The notes: generated by a model from the letters alone, not told the origin. Positions 1 through 8,427 are shown, numbered from the stretch's first letter. The stretch is 64,000 nucleotides of DNA from Candidatus Heimdallarchaeota archaeon (GCA_021399345.1 JAAFKI010000182.1:1-64000), one strand, 5' to 3'. Numbers and translations: made by a program.

Positions 1-114
1 GATGTCTTTGATCTCTGGCATTCAACAGAAGATGTAGTAGAGAATTTGGATGAACAGCTGTTGCAACAAGCATTTGAGCTTACAATAAAAATCCTAGAAG
101 AACTTGATAAATAA
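1..114 (+). CDS. C-terminal end of a probable M28-type zinc aminopeptidase (partial)
   Basis: The open frame enters from the left edge and stops at TAA, giving 37 residues that begin DVFDLWHSTEDVVENLD. The pattern (aromatic)-H-(S/T)-x-x-D-x-x-x-N-(I/L/D), followed by an amphipathic helix, resembles the end of M28-family aminopeptidases, where the His of a YHTxxD-like motif is a zinc ligand. Only this tail is visible, so neither the catalytic domain nor the start can be checked. M42 or another di-zinc peptidase is an alternative. The family call is an inference from one short motif. Confidence 0.4.
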   Translation, partial: DVFDLWHSTEDVVENLDEQLLQQAFELTIKILEELDK

Positions 115-151
115 AATAGCTTAGAAAAATAGTGTTCAGTAGAAATAAAGA

Positions 152-260
152 TGGTAGCGCCGAATGGACTTGAACCATTGATCTTCGGGTTTTTCAGCTT
201 AGAATTCACAAATTCTGAACTTATGAGCCCGACGGGTTTTCCACGCTACCCCACGGCGCT
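152..260 (-). tRNA. Initiator tRNA-Met (CAT) with a 31-nt intron; CCA encoded
   Basis: Read on the minus strand, the acceptor arms AGCGCCG and CGGCGCT pair fully and are followed by discriminator A and an encoded CCA (152-154). The anticodon CAT lies at 223-225. The A1-U72 pair and three consecutive G-C pairs at the base of the anticodon stem (TCGGG/CCCGA) are initiator hallmarks. The T arm is AATGGTTCAAGTCCATT. An intron fits at 191-221, at the canonical 37/38 site. It can fold internally (AGAATT/AATTCT, or TTCAG/CTGAA), consistent with an archaeal bulge-helix-bulge substrate for the splicing endonuclease. Confidence 0.93.
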
Positions 261-288
261 TTTCTTATGGCTTTCTTTTCCTCCTCTT

Positions 289-298
289 CTTTTAAATC
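289..298 (-). promoter_or_regulatory. TATA box of the initiator tRNA gene
   Basis: Minus strand reads GATTTAAAAG, about 30 nt before the tRNA 5' end at 260 and preceded by an A-rich stretch. Spacing fits an archaeal TATA element. The rest of 261-379 shows nothing else. Confidence 0.45.
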
Positions 299-379
299 TT
301 TGTTTTTACAACTAAAGCTAGTTAAGATGAAGAAGGGATTATTTTGTTAATCGTTTTACGGAAAAGTTCATAACTTTCC

Positions 380-1231
380 ATGAGGGCTTCTAATTGCATG
401 CTTACTGAGTCAGATGAATCTTGCTATGTACATAAGGTTCGACCAAGAATTTCTACTATCTTCTTACTACTGATAATAGATGCTCTTGCTTACTACGTCC
501 CTTACAGAAATGATGTACATATTGGTGATTTGTTTGGTTTATCACTCTGGTTTTATTTTGGACTACTTAATGCCATTTTGATTGTTTTGGTTTATATCTT
601 TGTCAAAGGTCAGGTGTCTATAGACTTTTCTTCAAAAAAAGTAATCTTTCACGAATTCACTAAAAGTAAGTCTTGGGATTTTAATGAATTATGGGGCGTT
701 TATCTCCTTGCATATGATGGTGATTACCTTGTTAGAATCAGAACACATAGATTGAGATTATTGGACTTTCGATTAAATTTTGATGAAGCCTATGAGCTAA
801 TTGATAAATTCGAAGAGGCAGGAGTCCATCTTACAACAATTAGACAAGATCAAGGCAAGCGAATTTCTAATACTTTTCCACTTCTACTCTCTAAATTTGA
901 GAAGAAAAAACCAAAAGGGTTCAATCCAGAAATTCCTGATTGGAGTCGTAATGTCACCTTGAAAACTAAACTGGTTTCAATTACTATGGCTCCATTTCTT
1001 TACATTTTAGGGGCTACATTAATAGTTCGTATTCCTGATTTATTAGCAGGTCTTACTGCAACTAAGGGGATTGTAACCTTTATTTACGGCTTTACTGCAT
1101 TCTTGCTTTTTGATGGTGGGTTGTATTTACTTTTCGGAATGTCGGTGTTGGTTCTACTAGCTAAACGAATCATAAAAAGTAGTTCCTCTCCTCAATCAGC
1201 TGAAAATCCCGATCTACCCACTAATGAGTAA
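380..1231 (+). CDS. Four-helix membrane protein with a PH-like middle region, function unknown
   Basis: A 283-residue protein with hydrophobic segments near residues 24-41, 55-76, 198-222 and 230-262, which suggests two membrane hairpins. Between them, residues 76-160 form a soluble, strand-rich stretch (VSIDFSSKKVIFHEF, then WDFNELWGVYLL) ending in a helix. This looks like the bacterial/archaeal PH-like domain found in small membrane proteins. The C-terminus is Ser/Pro-rich and probably cytosolic. The start is the first ATG; a second Met six codons later is also possible. The THUMP gene follows after 30 nt in the same direction, so they may be co-transcribed. I recognise no specific family and infer no function. 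Confidence 0.75.
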   Translation: MRASNCMLTESDESCYVHKVRPRISTIFLLLIIDALAYYVPYRNDVHIGDLFGLSLWFYFGLLNAILIVLVYIFVKGQVSIDFSSKKVIFHEFTKSKSWDFNELWGVYLLAYDGDYLVRIRTHRLRLLDFRLNFDEAYELIDKFEEAGVHLTTIRQDQGKRISNTFPLLLSKFEKKKPKGFNPEIPDWSRNVTLKTKLVSITMAPFLYILGATLIVRIPDLLAGLTATKGIVTFIYGFTAFLLFDGGLYLLFGMSVLVLLAKRIIKSSSSPQSAENPDLPTNE

Positions 1232-1261
1232 GTTTAATTTATTTCAGATTCATTTTACTCT

Positions 1262-1816
1262 ATGACTGAATTTCTCGGCTTAATTGGATCTTGTGCAAGA
1301 ACTCAAGAGAGAAATGCTTCTAGCGAACTCTATTATCTGCTTGCAGAATTACTAGGTTATCAGAATGTGGATATTTCACCTGATTCTGCTATTTCTGGTT
1401 TGTTTATAGCAAGATTTGAAGAGGATCCTATCAAGACTCTTCAAAGAATTGAAGAAGAGCTTGAAAAGGATAGATCTGTTTTACAATATACTCTCAAACT
1501 TGTTCCTACTCAATATCGAGTTGCTACTACCTTGGAAGACATGAGGGATATAACAAAAAAAATCTCCCTTAAGATTAAGGATGATGACTCTTGGAGAGTC
1601 ACTCTTCGTAGAAGACATTCACAGCTCTCTCGCAATGAAATAATAACAGCTGTAGCTTCCGAAGTTAATGTTGGGAAGGTAATGCTAGATAATCCGCGTC
1701 ATTACATAGTAGTAGAAATTCTTGGAAAATGGACCTATTTGTCTCTATCGCCACAAGCTGAATTATCAATTTCACTGGATGAAGATCTTCCACCTGAAAA
1801 CGATTTTACATTTTAG
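1262..1816 (+). CDS. THUMP-domain protein (Tan1/THUMPD1-like, RNA binding)
   Basis: 184 residues. The second half (about 85-175) matches a THUMP RNA-binding domain: a strand WRVTLRRRHSQLSRNEII, a helix, the motif VMLDNPRHYIVVEI and a closing strand. In the Tan1 family such proteins bind tRNA and assist N4-acetylcytidine formation at position 12. Archaeal homologues of this length are usually a THUMP domain with a small N-terminal domain and no methyltransferase, as here. A tRNA-modification role follows from the family; the exact reaction is inferred. The gene starts 30 nt after the membrane protein and ends just before the histone-fold gene, which converges on it. Confidence 0.8.
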   Translation: MTEFLGLIGSCARTQERNASSELYYLLAELLGYQNVDISPDSAISGLFIARFEEDPIKTLQRIEEELEKDRSVLQYTLKLVPTQYRVATTLEDMRDITKKISLKIKDDDSWRVTLRRRHSQLSRNEIITAVASEVNVGKVMLDNPRHYIVVEILGKWTYLSLSPQAELSISLDEDLPPENDFTF

Positions 1817-1821
1817 AATAG

Positions 1822-1840
1822 AAAAAAATAAAAAAAATAA
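1822..1840 (-). terminator. T-run terminator of the histone-fold gene
   Basis: The minus strand has two poly-T tracts (TTATTTTTTTTATTTTTTTC) about 45 nt after the stop at 1884, in the short gap between convergent genes. Archaeal RNA polymerase terminates at such U-tracts without a hairpin. Confidence 0.5.
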
Positions 1841-1883
1841 GAGAGTTTGAATGAATATTTCAAACTTAGAGGTCTCTGGCTAT

Positions 1884-2054
1884 TTAAAGGTCTCTTGCGG
1901 AAACAGTTTTTCTTCCGTTTGCTTTGGCTCTGCCAGCTGCTAATTTAACTAGTTTAGCAACTTTTTCGTCTAAAGCTTTTAGAAGGTCACCGCCGACTTT
2001 ATAATCTCCAAGTTCCTTGACGTAATCTCTGACTTTAGATTGTACGATCATCAT
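1884..2054 (-). CDS. DUF1931-type archaeal histone-fold protein
   Basis: From the ATG at 2054 the product is 56 residues: MMIVQSKVRDYVKELG, a helix with VGGDLLKALDEKVAKLV, then a basic AAGRAKANGRKTVSARDL end. The three-helix layout and the RAKxNGRKTVxxxDL ending are typical of DUF1931 histone-fold proteins, distant relatives of archaeal nucleosomal histones. A longer reading from a TTG at 2096 would add 14 residues, but that segment lies outside the fold and overlaps a perfect inverted repeat (2081-2097), so I prefer 2054. DNA binding is inferred. The gene is monocistronic, with its own promoter and terminator. Confidence 0.85.
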   Translation of the reverse strand: MMIVQSKVRDYVKELGDYKVGGDLLKALDEKVAKLVKLAAGRAKANGRKTVSARDL

Positions 2055-2080
2055 TTTACTTGCACTTCTGTCGGTTTTGA

Positions 2081-2136
2081 CTTGCCACGGGGGCAAGCAC
2101 GTTTATAACTTCCGTACTCTTATTAAAAACCTTTTC
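2081..2136 (-). promoter_or_regulatory. Histone-fold gene promoter and leader hairpin
   Basis: Minus strand carries AAAAGGTTTTTAATAAG (2120-2136), a BRE-plus-TATA match, which puts the start of transcription near 2100. Immediately downstream lies a perfect 6-bp inverted repeat with a 5-nt loop (CTTGCC/GGCAAG, 2081-2097), so the mRNA should begin with a hairpin. The remaining gap up to 2353 is AT-rich and shows no gene. Confidence 0.5.
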
Positions 2137-2353
2137 GGTTATGTCGAAAAATTACGGTATTACACACGTTCTAATTGAAGAATTCGTTAAAAAAGTTTTT
2201 TTTAAGTCTTAAAACCGCTGTTTTCTCTGTTTACAGGCTATTTTGTCCTTAAATTGCAATGGAGTTAATTTTGGGCGTATTTCGTGGCTTTAAAAGTATA
2301 TAGTAAACGGCAGTTATTTGTCTATATAAAATTGAAGAAAAAGATGGTTATGA

Positions 2354-3640
2354 TCATAGATTTTCTTTGAGTAAATTCCCGAGTTTACGAACACCTACAT
2401 CAATAAGTTCTTTTGACACAAATGAATACCCTATTCTCATTCCACCAGTGATCACTTTAAGTGGTTCAATCTCTCTAGCTTCAGGGTCATATGAATGTCC
2501 ACTAGGTGGATAAAAAGCTGCTCCTGGAACCACCAGAACTTCGTTGGGCATTAAAACTTCTTGGTTAAACTTCCTTACATCAAATGTAAAGGCCTTTTCT
2601 CCTTTAGGTTGATACCAGATAAAGAATCCTCCTGATGGATTAGTGAAATCACCTTCTGGAAAAGTTTCTAGGAGTCCATTATATGCCGCATCTTTCTGTT
2701 CCTTGTACTTCTGGATAATTTTTGGTAATTCGGAGTCTATATGTTTATCGTAATAAATTTCAGCAACTCTTTGTGTAAGAGTTGGAGTACAGAGATCTAA
2801 ATATCCCTTTGATTTCTCAGCTTCTGTGAATAAATAATCTGGCATAATAGTATACCCAATTCTAATTGGAGCTGCTTCTTTTGAAGAAGTTGAAGTGTAT
2901 ATTACACGCTCATTATCTTTATCAAGAGTTTTCATGGTTGGCTTTCTTTCTTCAAATTGCATCTCTTTGTAAGCTGCATCACAAATAACGATAACATCAT
3001 GTCTCTCGGCAATGTCAAACAACTGTTCTCTTCTTTTTATTGGAAGAGTTGTCCCTTTTGGATTGTCACTATCTTCAACTACATAGAGGATTTTTACTTT
3101 TCTTCCAAATTTCTTTTCAGCTTTTATGATTGTATCTTCAACATATTCGGGAATTAATCCTTCATTGTCTGTTGGAGCTGTAACCACATGACCTCCAACT
3201 TTAACAACAGTTGTGACAAACCCTAGATACGCTGGCGATGGAGTTACTACAATATCTCCTGGATTGATTAGAATATCTAAAGCCAAATAAATCGCTTGTT
3301 GAGAGCCTGTAGAGATTAGAACCTTCTCCCAATCTTCTTCTCCACTTATACAATTCAATTTATCTTTTTTCACTAGTCTTTCGGCAAGAACTTTTCTAAG
3401 CCCAGGCCAACCAGCTGTCTGACCATATTGAAATTCATTTATCACTCTTTGTTCGTCAGCATCATAATATTCCGCTAGTTCTCGTAAGATCTGTGGGAAT
3501 ACTTTTGTTGGTAGATTTCCAGGTAAGCCTCCGGCAAGATAATATTTTGTTTTGTTTTTTAACAATCGTCTGATTTCGCTTTCAGGGACATCTTGTGTCC
3601 AATCTGCTAATAACTCTCTCATGGGATCCATATCTTTCAC
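2354..3640 (-). CDS. PLP-dependent aminotransferase, class I/II (LysN/multi-substrate type)
   Basis: A 428-residue fold-type I aminotransferase. Visible features are the ILSTGSQQ-like region (about 108-115) that holds the cofactor phosphate, NPKG near 193 (Asn contacting the PLP ring oxygen), CDAAYKEM near 220-227 (Asp on the ring nitrogen, then Tyr), and TSTSSKEAAPIRIGY with the Schiff-base Lys near 254. The C-terminal MRIGYSF supplies the substrate-carboxylate Arg. Overall it resembles archaeal aromatic or 2-aminoadipate aminotransferases (LysN, Kat-like), but substrate specificity cannot be read from sequence. The GTG at 3640 gives the full length; an ATG at 3631 is an alternative start. 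It is divergent from the geranylgeranyl reductase gene. Confidence 0.88.
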   Translation of the reverse strand: MKDMDPMRELLADWTQDVPESEIRRLLKNKTKYYLAGGLPGNLPTKVFPQILRELAEYYDADEQRVINEFQYGQTAGWPGLRKVLAERLVKKDKLNCISGEEDWEKVLISTGSQQAIYLALDILINPGDIVVTPSPAYLGFVTTVVKVGGHVVTAPTDNEGLIPEYVEDTIIKAEKKFGRKVKILYVVEDSDNPKGTTLPIKRREQLFDIAERHDVIVICDAAYKEMQFEERKPTMKTLDKDNERVIYTSTSSKEAAPIRIGYTIMPDYLFTEAEKSKGYLDLCTPTLTQRVAEIYYDKHIDSELPKIIQKYKEQKDAAYNGLLETFPEGDFTNPSGGFFIWYQPKGEKAFTFDVRKFNQEVLMPNEVLVVPGAAFYPPSGHSYDPEAREIEPLKVITGGMRIGYSFVSKELIDVGVRKLGNLLKENL

Positions 3641-3760
3641 ATCAACTTTACACGGTTTCTAGAACTGTAGTTGATAAAGGTAGTTCATCTAAAAGATTTT
3701 CTCTACAACCTCTTTGACTTGACGCGCTAAACTTTTGAAGTACCAATATCTTATACTTTT

Positions 3761-4933
3761 ATGGAGAATATTAAAGCAGCTATTGTAGGTGGTGGTCCTG
3801 CAGGTTTACAGGCAGCCATTTCTTTGTCTAGAGCAGGTATAACTCCTACTGTTTTTGAAGAGCACCCCTCCATTGGCCAACCCATTCAGTGTGGGGAAGG
3901 TCTAAGTATCTATGCTTTTGATGATTTTTCAATACCTATTGAAGAAAATAAGTTGTGGATAAATCTCCATAAAAAATGTAAATTGGTTTTTCCAGAGAGT
4001 AGAACTACTTATGGAGATATTCAAGCATACATGATTCGAAGAGATAAATTTGATCAATACTTAGCGAAGAAAGCAATAAATCTTGGAGCAGAAATAATTA
4101 CAGCGACTAAAGTTCATTCCATTCAACAGAATTCAGAGGGAGTAATACTAAACACAAAAGGAGAAGAAACAAAGAGAATTCAAAGCAATTTAGTTATTCT
4201 AGCAGAGGGAGCAAGAGCTAAACTTACTCAAAGGTTGAGTTTTGTACCTCCCTCTCCTCTGATTTATGGTTTTGAGTATAAAATAGAAGGTGAATGGGGG
4301 GAAGAGTTAGAATTTCATTTCGATTCAGAAAAATATCCTTATGGATATATCTGGATATTTCCAAGAAAAAACGAAACAAATATTGGGATTGTTACTAATG
4401 CAAAAGAGAGAAAAAAGAGATTGGATAATTTTTTGAAACAAAATAATATTTCAGGTAAGATTTTGAAGAAGATGGGTGGTCCAATTCCAATGAATGGTCC
4501 AATTCCTAAGCTCTATTGTGATAATGTGTTAGTTGTAGGAGATGCAGCTGGAATGGTTAACCCCATTTTCTATGGTGGAATTAGAATGGGAATGACGAGT
4601 GGGGAAATTGCAGGAAAGATAGGTGCTAAATTTTTAACCAGTAAAGAGGAAAACCAATTCTATTCTTTATCAAACTATCAATCAGAAATTCTGAAGTTCA
4701 AATTTATGGATGAAATCAATCTTAAATGTCATAACTTCTTTTACAGCCGATCTAATAAATTCCTCTCCAAACTAGGAAAAATCTTGAATAGCAAATATAT
4801 CAATAGAATCTCAGGAAGGGAAAAAATCAAAGTTCTTTCCAGTTTATTAAAGGAACCAAGACTTTTAAGACACCCAAAAGGATTGCTCCAAATCTATAAA
4901 GGCTTCAAAATAGCTAGAGACTGGGGGTTCTAA
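3761..4933 (+). CDS. Geranylgeranyl reductase family FAD protein (archaeal lipid saturation)
   Basis: 390 residues. The N-terminus has the FAD Rossmann motif GGGPAG (residues 10-15) and the family signature PIQCGEGLS (about 41-49). A second FAD contact follows at VLVVGDAAGMVNPIFYGGI (about 256-274). This is the digeranylgeranylglycerophospholipid reductase family, which saturates geranylgeranyl chains of archaeal ether lipids. The length matches the family. The gene begins a rightward series and is followed 55 nt later by rpoN. Its neighbours include mevalonate kinase and IPK, so the region supplies isoprenoids for membrane lipid. A paralogous FAD oxidoreductase function cannot be excluded, because several GGR paralogues usually coexist. 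Confidence 0.88.
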   Translation: MENIKAAIVGGGPAGLQAAISLSRAGITPTVFEEHPSIGQPIQCGEGLSIYAFDDFSIPIEENKLWINLHKKCKLVFPESRTTYGDIQAYMIRRDKFDQYLAKKAINLGAEIITATKVHSIQQNSEGVILNTKGEETKRIQSNLVILAEGARAKLTQRLSFVPPSPLIYGFEYKIEGEWGEELEFHFDSEKYPYGYIWIFPRKNETNIGIVTNAKERKKRLDNFLKQNNISGKILKKMGGPIPMNGPIPKLYCDNVLVVGDAAGMVNPIFYGGIRMGMTSGEIAGKIGAKFLTSKEENQFYSLSNYQSEILKFKFMDEINLKCHNFFYSRSNKFLSKLGKILNSKYINRISGREKIKVLSSLLKEPRLLRHPKGLLQIYKGFKIARDWGF

Positions 4934-4988
4934 TTTATCAGCAAACATAATAGTTAAATGCGTGATATTATAGGGGAGATTGACTAAA

Positions 4989-5180
4989 ATGATTATTCCA
5001 GTAAGATGTTTTACTTGTGGAGCTTTGATTGCTGATAAATGGGATGAATTTAAGATACAAATCCAAGAGGGAGAAGATTCTGAAAAAACTCTTGACAAGT
5101 TAAATGTCAAAAGATGGTGCTGTCGTAGAATGTTAGTTTCTCATATAGACTTAATTGAAGATTTTCTACCCTTCACCTAA
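4989..5180 (+). CDS. rpoN: DNA-directed RNA polymerase subunit Rpo10 (RpoN)
   Basis: From the ATG at 4989 the product is 63 residues, beginning [18 protein letters not shown]. The CFTCG pair near the N-terminus and the adjacent CC in RWCCRRM (about 41-47) form the zinc site of the Rpo10/RPB10 subunit, which helps anchor Rpo3/Rpo11 to the polymerase core. A TTG three codons upstream is also open, but the family starts at MIIP. Position before rps2 and mevalonate kinase matches the conserved archaeal rpoN-rps2-mvk cluster. The usual rpoK and enolase genes are absent here. Confidence 0.97.
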   Translation: MIIPVRCFTCGALIADKWDEFKIQIQEGEDSEKTLDKLNVKRWCCRRMLVSHIDLIEDFLPFT

Positions 5181-5211
5181 AAATTGAATTTTTTTTCCTA
5201 CTAAAAGAACA

Positions 5212-5230
5212 GAAGGTTTTTAATCAAAAC
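5212..5230 (+). promoter_or_regulatory. Promoter of the rps2 transcription unit
   Basis: GAAGGTTTTTAATCAAAAC resembles the BRE/TATA of the histone-fold gene. It lies about 70 nt before the S2 start, leaving a leader of about 45 nt. A poly-T tract at 5190-5197 just upstream could terminate rpoN transcripts. Confidence 0.45.
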
Positions 5231-5294
5231 ATTAAAGTTCTTATTGCTTACACTTTGTGGAAATAGATGTTAAACACAAAACTGAGGATGCAAA

Positions 5295-5930
5295 ATGTCA
5301 GAAGAATCAGAAGAAAAAAACACTGAAGAAGTACTATTAATTCCTAGAGATACCTATCTAGTTTCAGGTATTCATATTGGGACTAGTGTTTGCACTAAAT
5401 TTATGGAGCCTTTCAAATACAGAGTAAGAAATGATGGCATATATGTATTGGATGTTAATACAACAGATGAAAGAATACGTATTGCAGCCAAATTCCTAAG
5501 TCGTTTTGAGCCATCAAAAGTAGCTGTATTCGCTACCAGGCAGTATGCTTCAGTTCCAAGTACAAAAATGGCTAGATTCGCAGGGTTTAAAGCTATTCCA
5601 GGAAGATTTATACCAGGAACTCTAACCAATCCTTCATATGAGGGCTATATTGAACCAGATGTGGTGGTCCTCACAGATCCAAGAGCCGATAAACAAGCAT
5701 TAACAGAAGCTGCTTCAAGAGGTATCCCTGTTGTAGCTCTATGTGATACAGATAATGCTACAAATCACGTTGATCTAGTTATGCCAGTTAACAATAAAGG
5801 TCGTAAGTCCCTTGCACAAATATATTATTTGTTGACAAGAGAAATACTTCGTGCTAGAGGCGAATTGGGAGAAACTGAAGAATTACAAGAAACTGCTGAT
5901 GATTTTGCTTTCAAGTTATTGAGAGAATAA
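5295..5930 (+). CDS. rps2: 30S ribosomal protein S2 (uS2)
   Basis: 211 residues of the archaeal/eukaryotic uS2 type. Recognisable segments are HIGTSVCTKFMEPF near 28, GIYVLDVNTTDERIRIAAKFL near 47-67, FIPGTLTNP near 105-113 and PDVVVLTDPRADKQALTEA near 122-140, ending with a variable acidic tail. The N-terminus has a short acidic extension before the fold, which is common in archaea. The protein sits at the head-body junction of the small subunit. Mevalonate kinase begins 58 nt downstream on the same strand, as in many archaeal genomes. Confidence 0.97.
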   Translation: MSEESEEKNTEEVLLIPRDTYLVSGIHIGTSVCTKFMEPFKYRVRNDGIYVLDVNTTDERIRIAAKFLSRFEPSKVAVFATRQYASVPSTKMARFAGFKAIPGRFIPGTLTNPSYEGYIEPDVVVLTDPRADKQALTEAASRGIPVVALCDTDNATNHVDLVMPVNNKGRKSLAQIYYLLTREILRARGELGETEELQETADDFAFKLLRE

Positions 5931-5988
5931 TCACACTCTTCTTCTTATTTTTGAAAAAGATTTTATTAGGTTAAGCACATCTTTGATT

Positions 5989-6960
5989 ATGGATGTGAAT
6001 ACAGTGGAATTTTCAGCGCCAGGAAAAATAATTCTTTTTGGTGAGCATGCTGTTGTGTACAATCATCCTGCAATTGCTGTTGCAATAGATTTACGAGCAA
6101 AAAGTTCTATTTCAGCTTCATCAGAACAGAACTCCATTTTATCTGTTCCCGATTTATTTCCCAAGAAGCTCTTTAATTTAAATCTCGCTACCTTACCCGA
6201 AAATCTTGCAGCTTTAAAGTTCGTTATAGATTCACTCCTTGAAGTTACTGAATCAAGCAAACATCATACAATTGAAATTTCTTCTCAAATTCCGCCATCC
6301 GCTGGTTTAGGGTCAAGTGCTGCTGTTTCAGTATCACTTATTGCAAGTTTTTCTAAATTTCTTGGAATGGATATTGATTTGCATGAAATAAACAAATTAG
6401 CATATGAATCTGAGAAAATTATACATAGTTTTCCTTCAGGTATAGATAATACTATTTCTACATATGGGGGAGGAATACTGTATGAAAACGAAGTAATAAA
6501 AGAACTATCTTTTCTGCTTTCTTCTAACTATGTAGTCATTGTTAATAGTTTAATCCCAAGAAACACAAAAGATTTAGTTGAAAGTGTAAGGAAGAAATAT
6601 GATAAAAATCCAAGCGCTATTCAAGGAATCTTTCATAACATCCATAATATTGTCATTGATGCAGAAAAAGCTTTGAAAGTCGGGGATTTAGCCCAAATTG
6701 GAGAATTAATGTCTTCAAATCATCAGTTGTTAAGGGATCTTGGTGTTAGTCATAGAACTTTAGATGAGATTGTAAAAACTCTTGACGAGAAAGGGGCATT
6801 GGGTAGCAAGCTTACTGGAGCTGGAGGTGGTGGTTGTGTGATATCTCTTTTTGATGATTACCATAGAGCAACAGAAGTAATAGAATTAATGAAGGAAAAG
6901 AACCTTCAAGCTTTTATTTCAAACTTTTCAAGTGATGGTGTAAGAAATGAATTGTATTAG
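5989..6960 (+). CDS. mvk: Mevalonate kinase
   Basis: 323 residues from the ATG at 5989 (a TTG two codons earlier is less likely). GHMP-kinase motifs are all present: FSAPGKIILFGEHAVV at the N-terminus, the ATP-binding loop PPSAGLGSSAAVSVSL near 100-115, and LTGAGGGGCVISLF near 275-290. It phosphorylates mevalonate with ATP in the cytosol, an early step of isoprenoid synthesis. It overlaps the IPK gene downstream by 14 nt, so the two are very likely translated from one transcript. Together they mark the archaeal variant of the mevalonate pathway. Confidence 0.96.
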   Translation: MDVNTVEFSAPGKIILFGEHAVVYNHPAIAVAIDLRAKSSISASSEQNSILSVPDLFPKKLFNLNLATLPENLAALKFVIDSLLEVTESSKHHTIEISSQIPPSAGLGSSAAVSVSLIASFSKFLGMDIDLHEINKLAYESEKIIHSFPSGIDNTISTYGGGILYENEVIKELSFLLSSNYVVIVNSLIPRNTKDLVESVRKKYDKNPSAIQGIFHNIHNIVIDAEKALKVGDLAQIGELMSSNHQLLRDLGVSHRTLDEIVKTLDEKGALGSKLTGAGGGGCVISLFDDYHRATEVIELMKEKNLQAFISNFSSDGVRNELY

Positions 6961-7753
6961 TATTGATATAATAAAAATTGGTGGATCTGTTATTACTGAC
7001 AAATCATCTTATCTTAAAGTTAGAAAGGAGAATTTGATTAAGATATGCAAACAACTTGAGAATTGGGATAAACCCCTCATTATTGTTCATGGTGCTGGAT
7101 CTTTTGGACATATTGTAGCAGAAAAACATTCTATTCAAACTGGTTTCAAAGATATCAATCAACTTGATGGGATTGTAAAAATTAGACAAGATATGTCTTC
7201 TCTTACACAAGAAGTAGTATCTTGTTTAATGGAGAACGATGTAAAAGCAATGGGATTCCAAACTAGTGCGTTAGCTTATTCAGATGATAATGAAGTTTTA
7301 TATTTTCTTAAACCCGTGGAAAAGGCTCTTTCATTGGGTATATGTCCGATTTTATCCGGAGATGTTTTATTTGTTGAAAAGGAAGGTTTTACCATTCATA
7401 GTGGAGATTCGATAATTAACACTCTTGTCAAAAATTTCAGTGTGAATCAAGTTATCTTTCTAACCGATGTTGATGGCTTATTTGAAAAGACAGAAGATGA
7501 AAAAGCAAGGAAGCTTGTTAGGAAACTAAGTTATCAAGATTTAGATAAATTTCAAGCAGAAGAGATTAAAACTGATTTTATTGATGTTACAGGATCTATG
7601 CAGGGTAAAATCGAAGAGATTAGCAAATTATTGAAACATGTTGATGAAGTTGTCATTTTGAATGGGCTTTTTCCTAAAAGACTAAAATTTATTCTAAATA
7701 ATGAAGAAGTGGTAAGTACAATCATATTGGGTGAAAAATCTACTCAAAGATAA
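6947..7753 (+). CDS. ipk: Isopentenyl phosphate kinase
   Basis: 268 residues of the amino-acid-kinase fold. The N-terminal IIKIGGSVITDKS binds phosphates; GAGSFGHIVAEKH (about 50-62) carries the His that separates IPK from other members of the fold; ILSGDVL and FLTDVDGLF (about 176) follow. It converts isopentenyl phosphate to IPP, the last activating step of the archaeal mevalonate route. The start lies inside the end of the mevalonate kinase gene, indicating translational coupling. The length is typical of the family. Confidence 0.95.
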   Translation: MNCISIDIIKIGGSVITDKSSYLKVRKENLIKICKQLENWDKPLIIVHGAGSFGHIVAEKHSIQTGFKDINQLDGIVKIRQDMSSLTQEVVSCLMENDVKAMGFQTSALAYSDDNEVLYFLKPVEKALSLGICPILSGDVLFVEKEGFTIHSGDSIINTLVKNFSVNQVIFLTDVDGLFEKTEDEKARKLVRKLSYQDLDKFQAEEIKTDFIDVTGSMQGKIEEISKLLKHVDEVVILNGLFPKRLKFILNNEEVVSTIILGEKSTQR

Positions 7754-7831
7754 GTCTTTTAAACTAAATCCAATTTTTGTTTTCATACCTAATGAAGGCA
7801 CAATTGTCTGTGTGCCCGAGGTGAAATAAAA

Positions 7832-8191
7832 ATGTACAAAAAATTTGATATTCCCGCTGAAGTCGTTAAAGAATCTTTAAGCATCTTAGAAACTTCTTCT
7901 AAAACTGGTAAAATACGAAAAGGAACTAATGAAGTTACAAAAGCAATTGAAAGAAAGACTGCTTTAATCGTATATATTGCTGAAGATGTGAACCCTCCTG
8001 AAATTGTAATGCATTTACCTCTTCTGTGTGAAGAGAATAATATTGTCTATACCTATGTAGCCACAAAAGATGATTTAGGCAAAGCCGCTGGCTTAAAAGT
8101 AGGTTCAGCTTCAATTGCTGTTGTAGATGGTGGAGAAGCTAAACAATCTATTAAGGGGTTAAGCAACAAATTGAAGGAACTTAAGAAATAA
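7832..8191 (+). CDS. rpl7ae: Ribosomal protein L7Ae (k-turn binding)
   Basis: 119 residues. The motif KGTNEVTKAIERKTALIV (about 30-47) is the L7Ae k-turn RNA-binding element, followed by IAEDVNPPEIVMHLPLLCEE and the VGSASIAVVD loop. In archaea the protein is part of the large subunit and also of box C/D and H/ACA RNPs and RNase P. A strong GAGGTGA Shine-Dalgarno motif lies a few bases before the ATG. It heads the conserved L7Ae-S28e-L24e-ndk-aIF5B cluster, with only 14 nt to S28e. Confidence 0.97.
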   Translation: MYKKFDIPAEVVKESLSILETSSKTGKIRKGTNEVTKAIERKTALIVYIAEDVNPPEIVMHLPLLCEENNIVYTYVATKDDLGKAAGLKVGSASIAVVDGGEAKQSIKGLSNKLKELKK

Positions 8192-8205
8192 TCTAGGTGA
8201 AAAAA

Positions 8206-8427
8206 GTGAGCTCACGAGACGACGATAGGGCAACTCCTGCTGAAGTTATTCAAGTACTAGCAAGAACTGGAAGTGTTGGGGAAGTTACCCAAGCAAGAGT
8301 TAAGGTTCTTGATGGTAGAGATAAAAACAGAATCTTAACACGAAATCTCAAAGGTCCTGTTAGGAAAGGAGATGTCATCATGCTCCGAGAAACCGAAAGG
8401 GAAGCTAAAAAAATACGTAAAAGATAA
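8206..8427 (+). CDS. rps28e: 30S ribosomal protein S28e
   Basis: 73 residues from the GTG at 8206, chosen because AGGTGA at 8195-8200 gives normal Shine-Dalgarno spacing and because the family begins near SS(R)DD. An in-frame GTG at 8197 overlaps that motif. The core [20 protein letters not shown] and [21 protein letters not shown] is diagnostic of S28e, a small OB-like protein near the mRNA exit of the 30S subunit. L24e follows after 10 nt, so translation is probably coupled. Confidence 0.96.
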   Translation: MSSRDDDRATPAEVIQVLARTGSVGEVTQARVKVLDGRDKNRILTRNLKGPVRKGDVIMLRETEREAKKIRKR

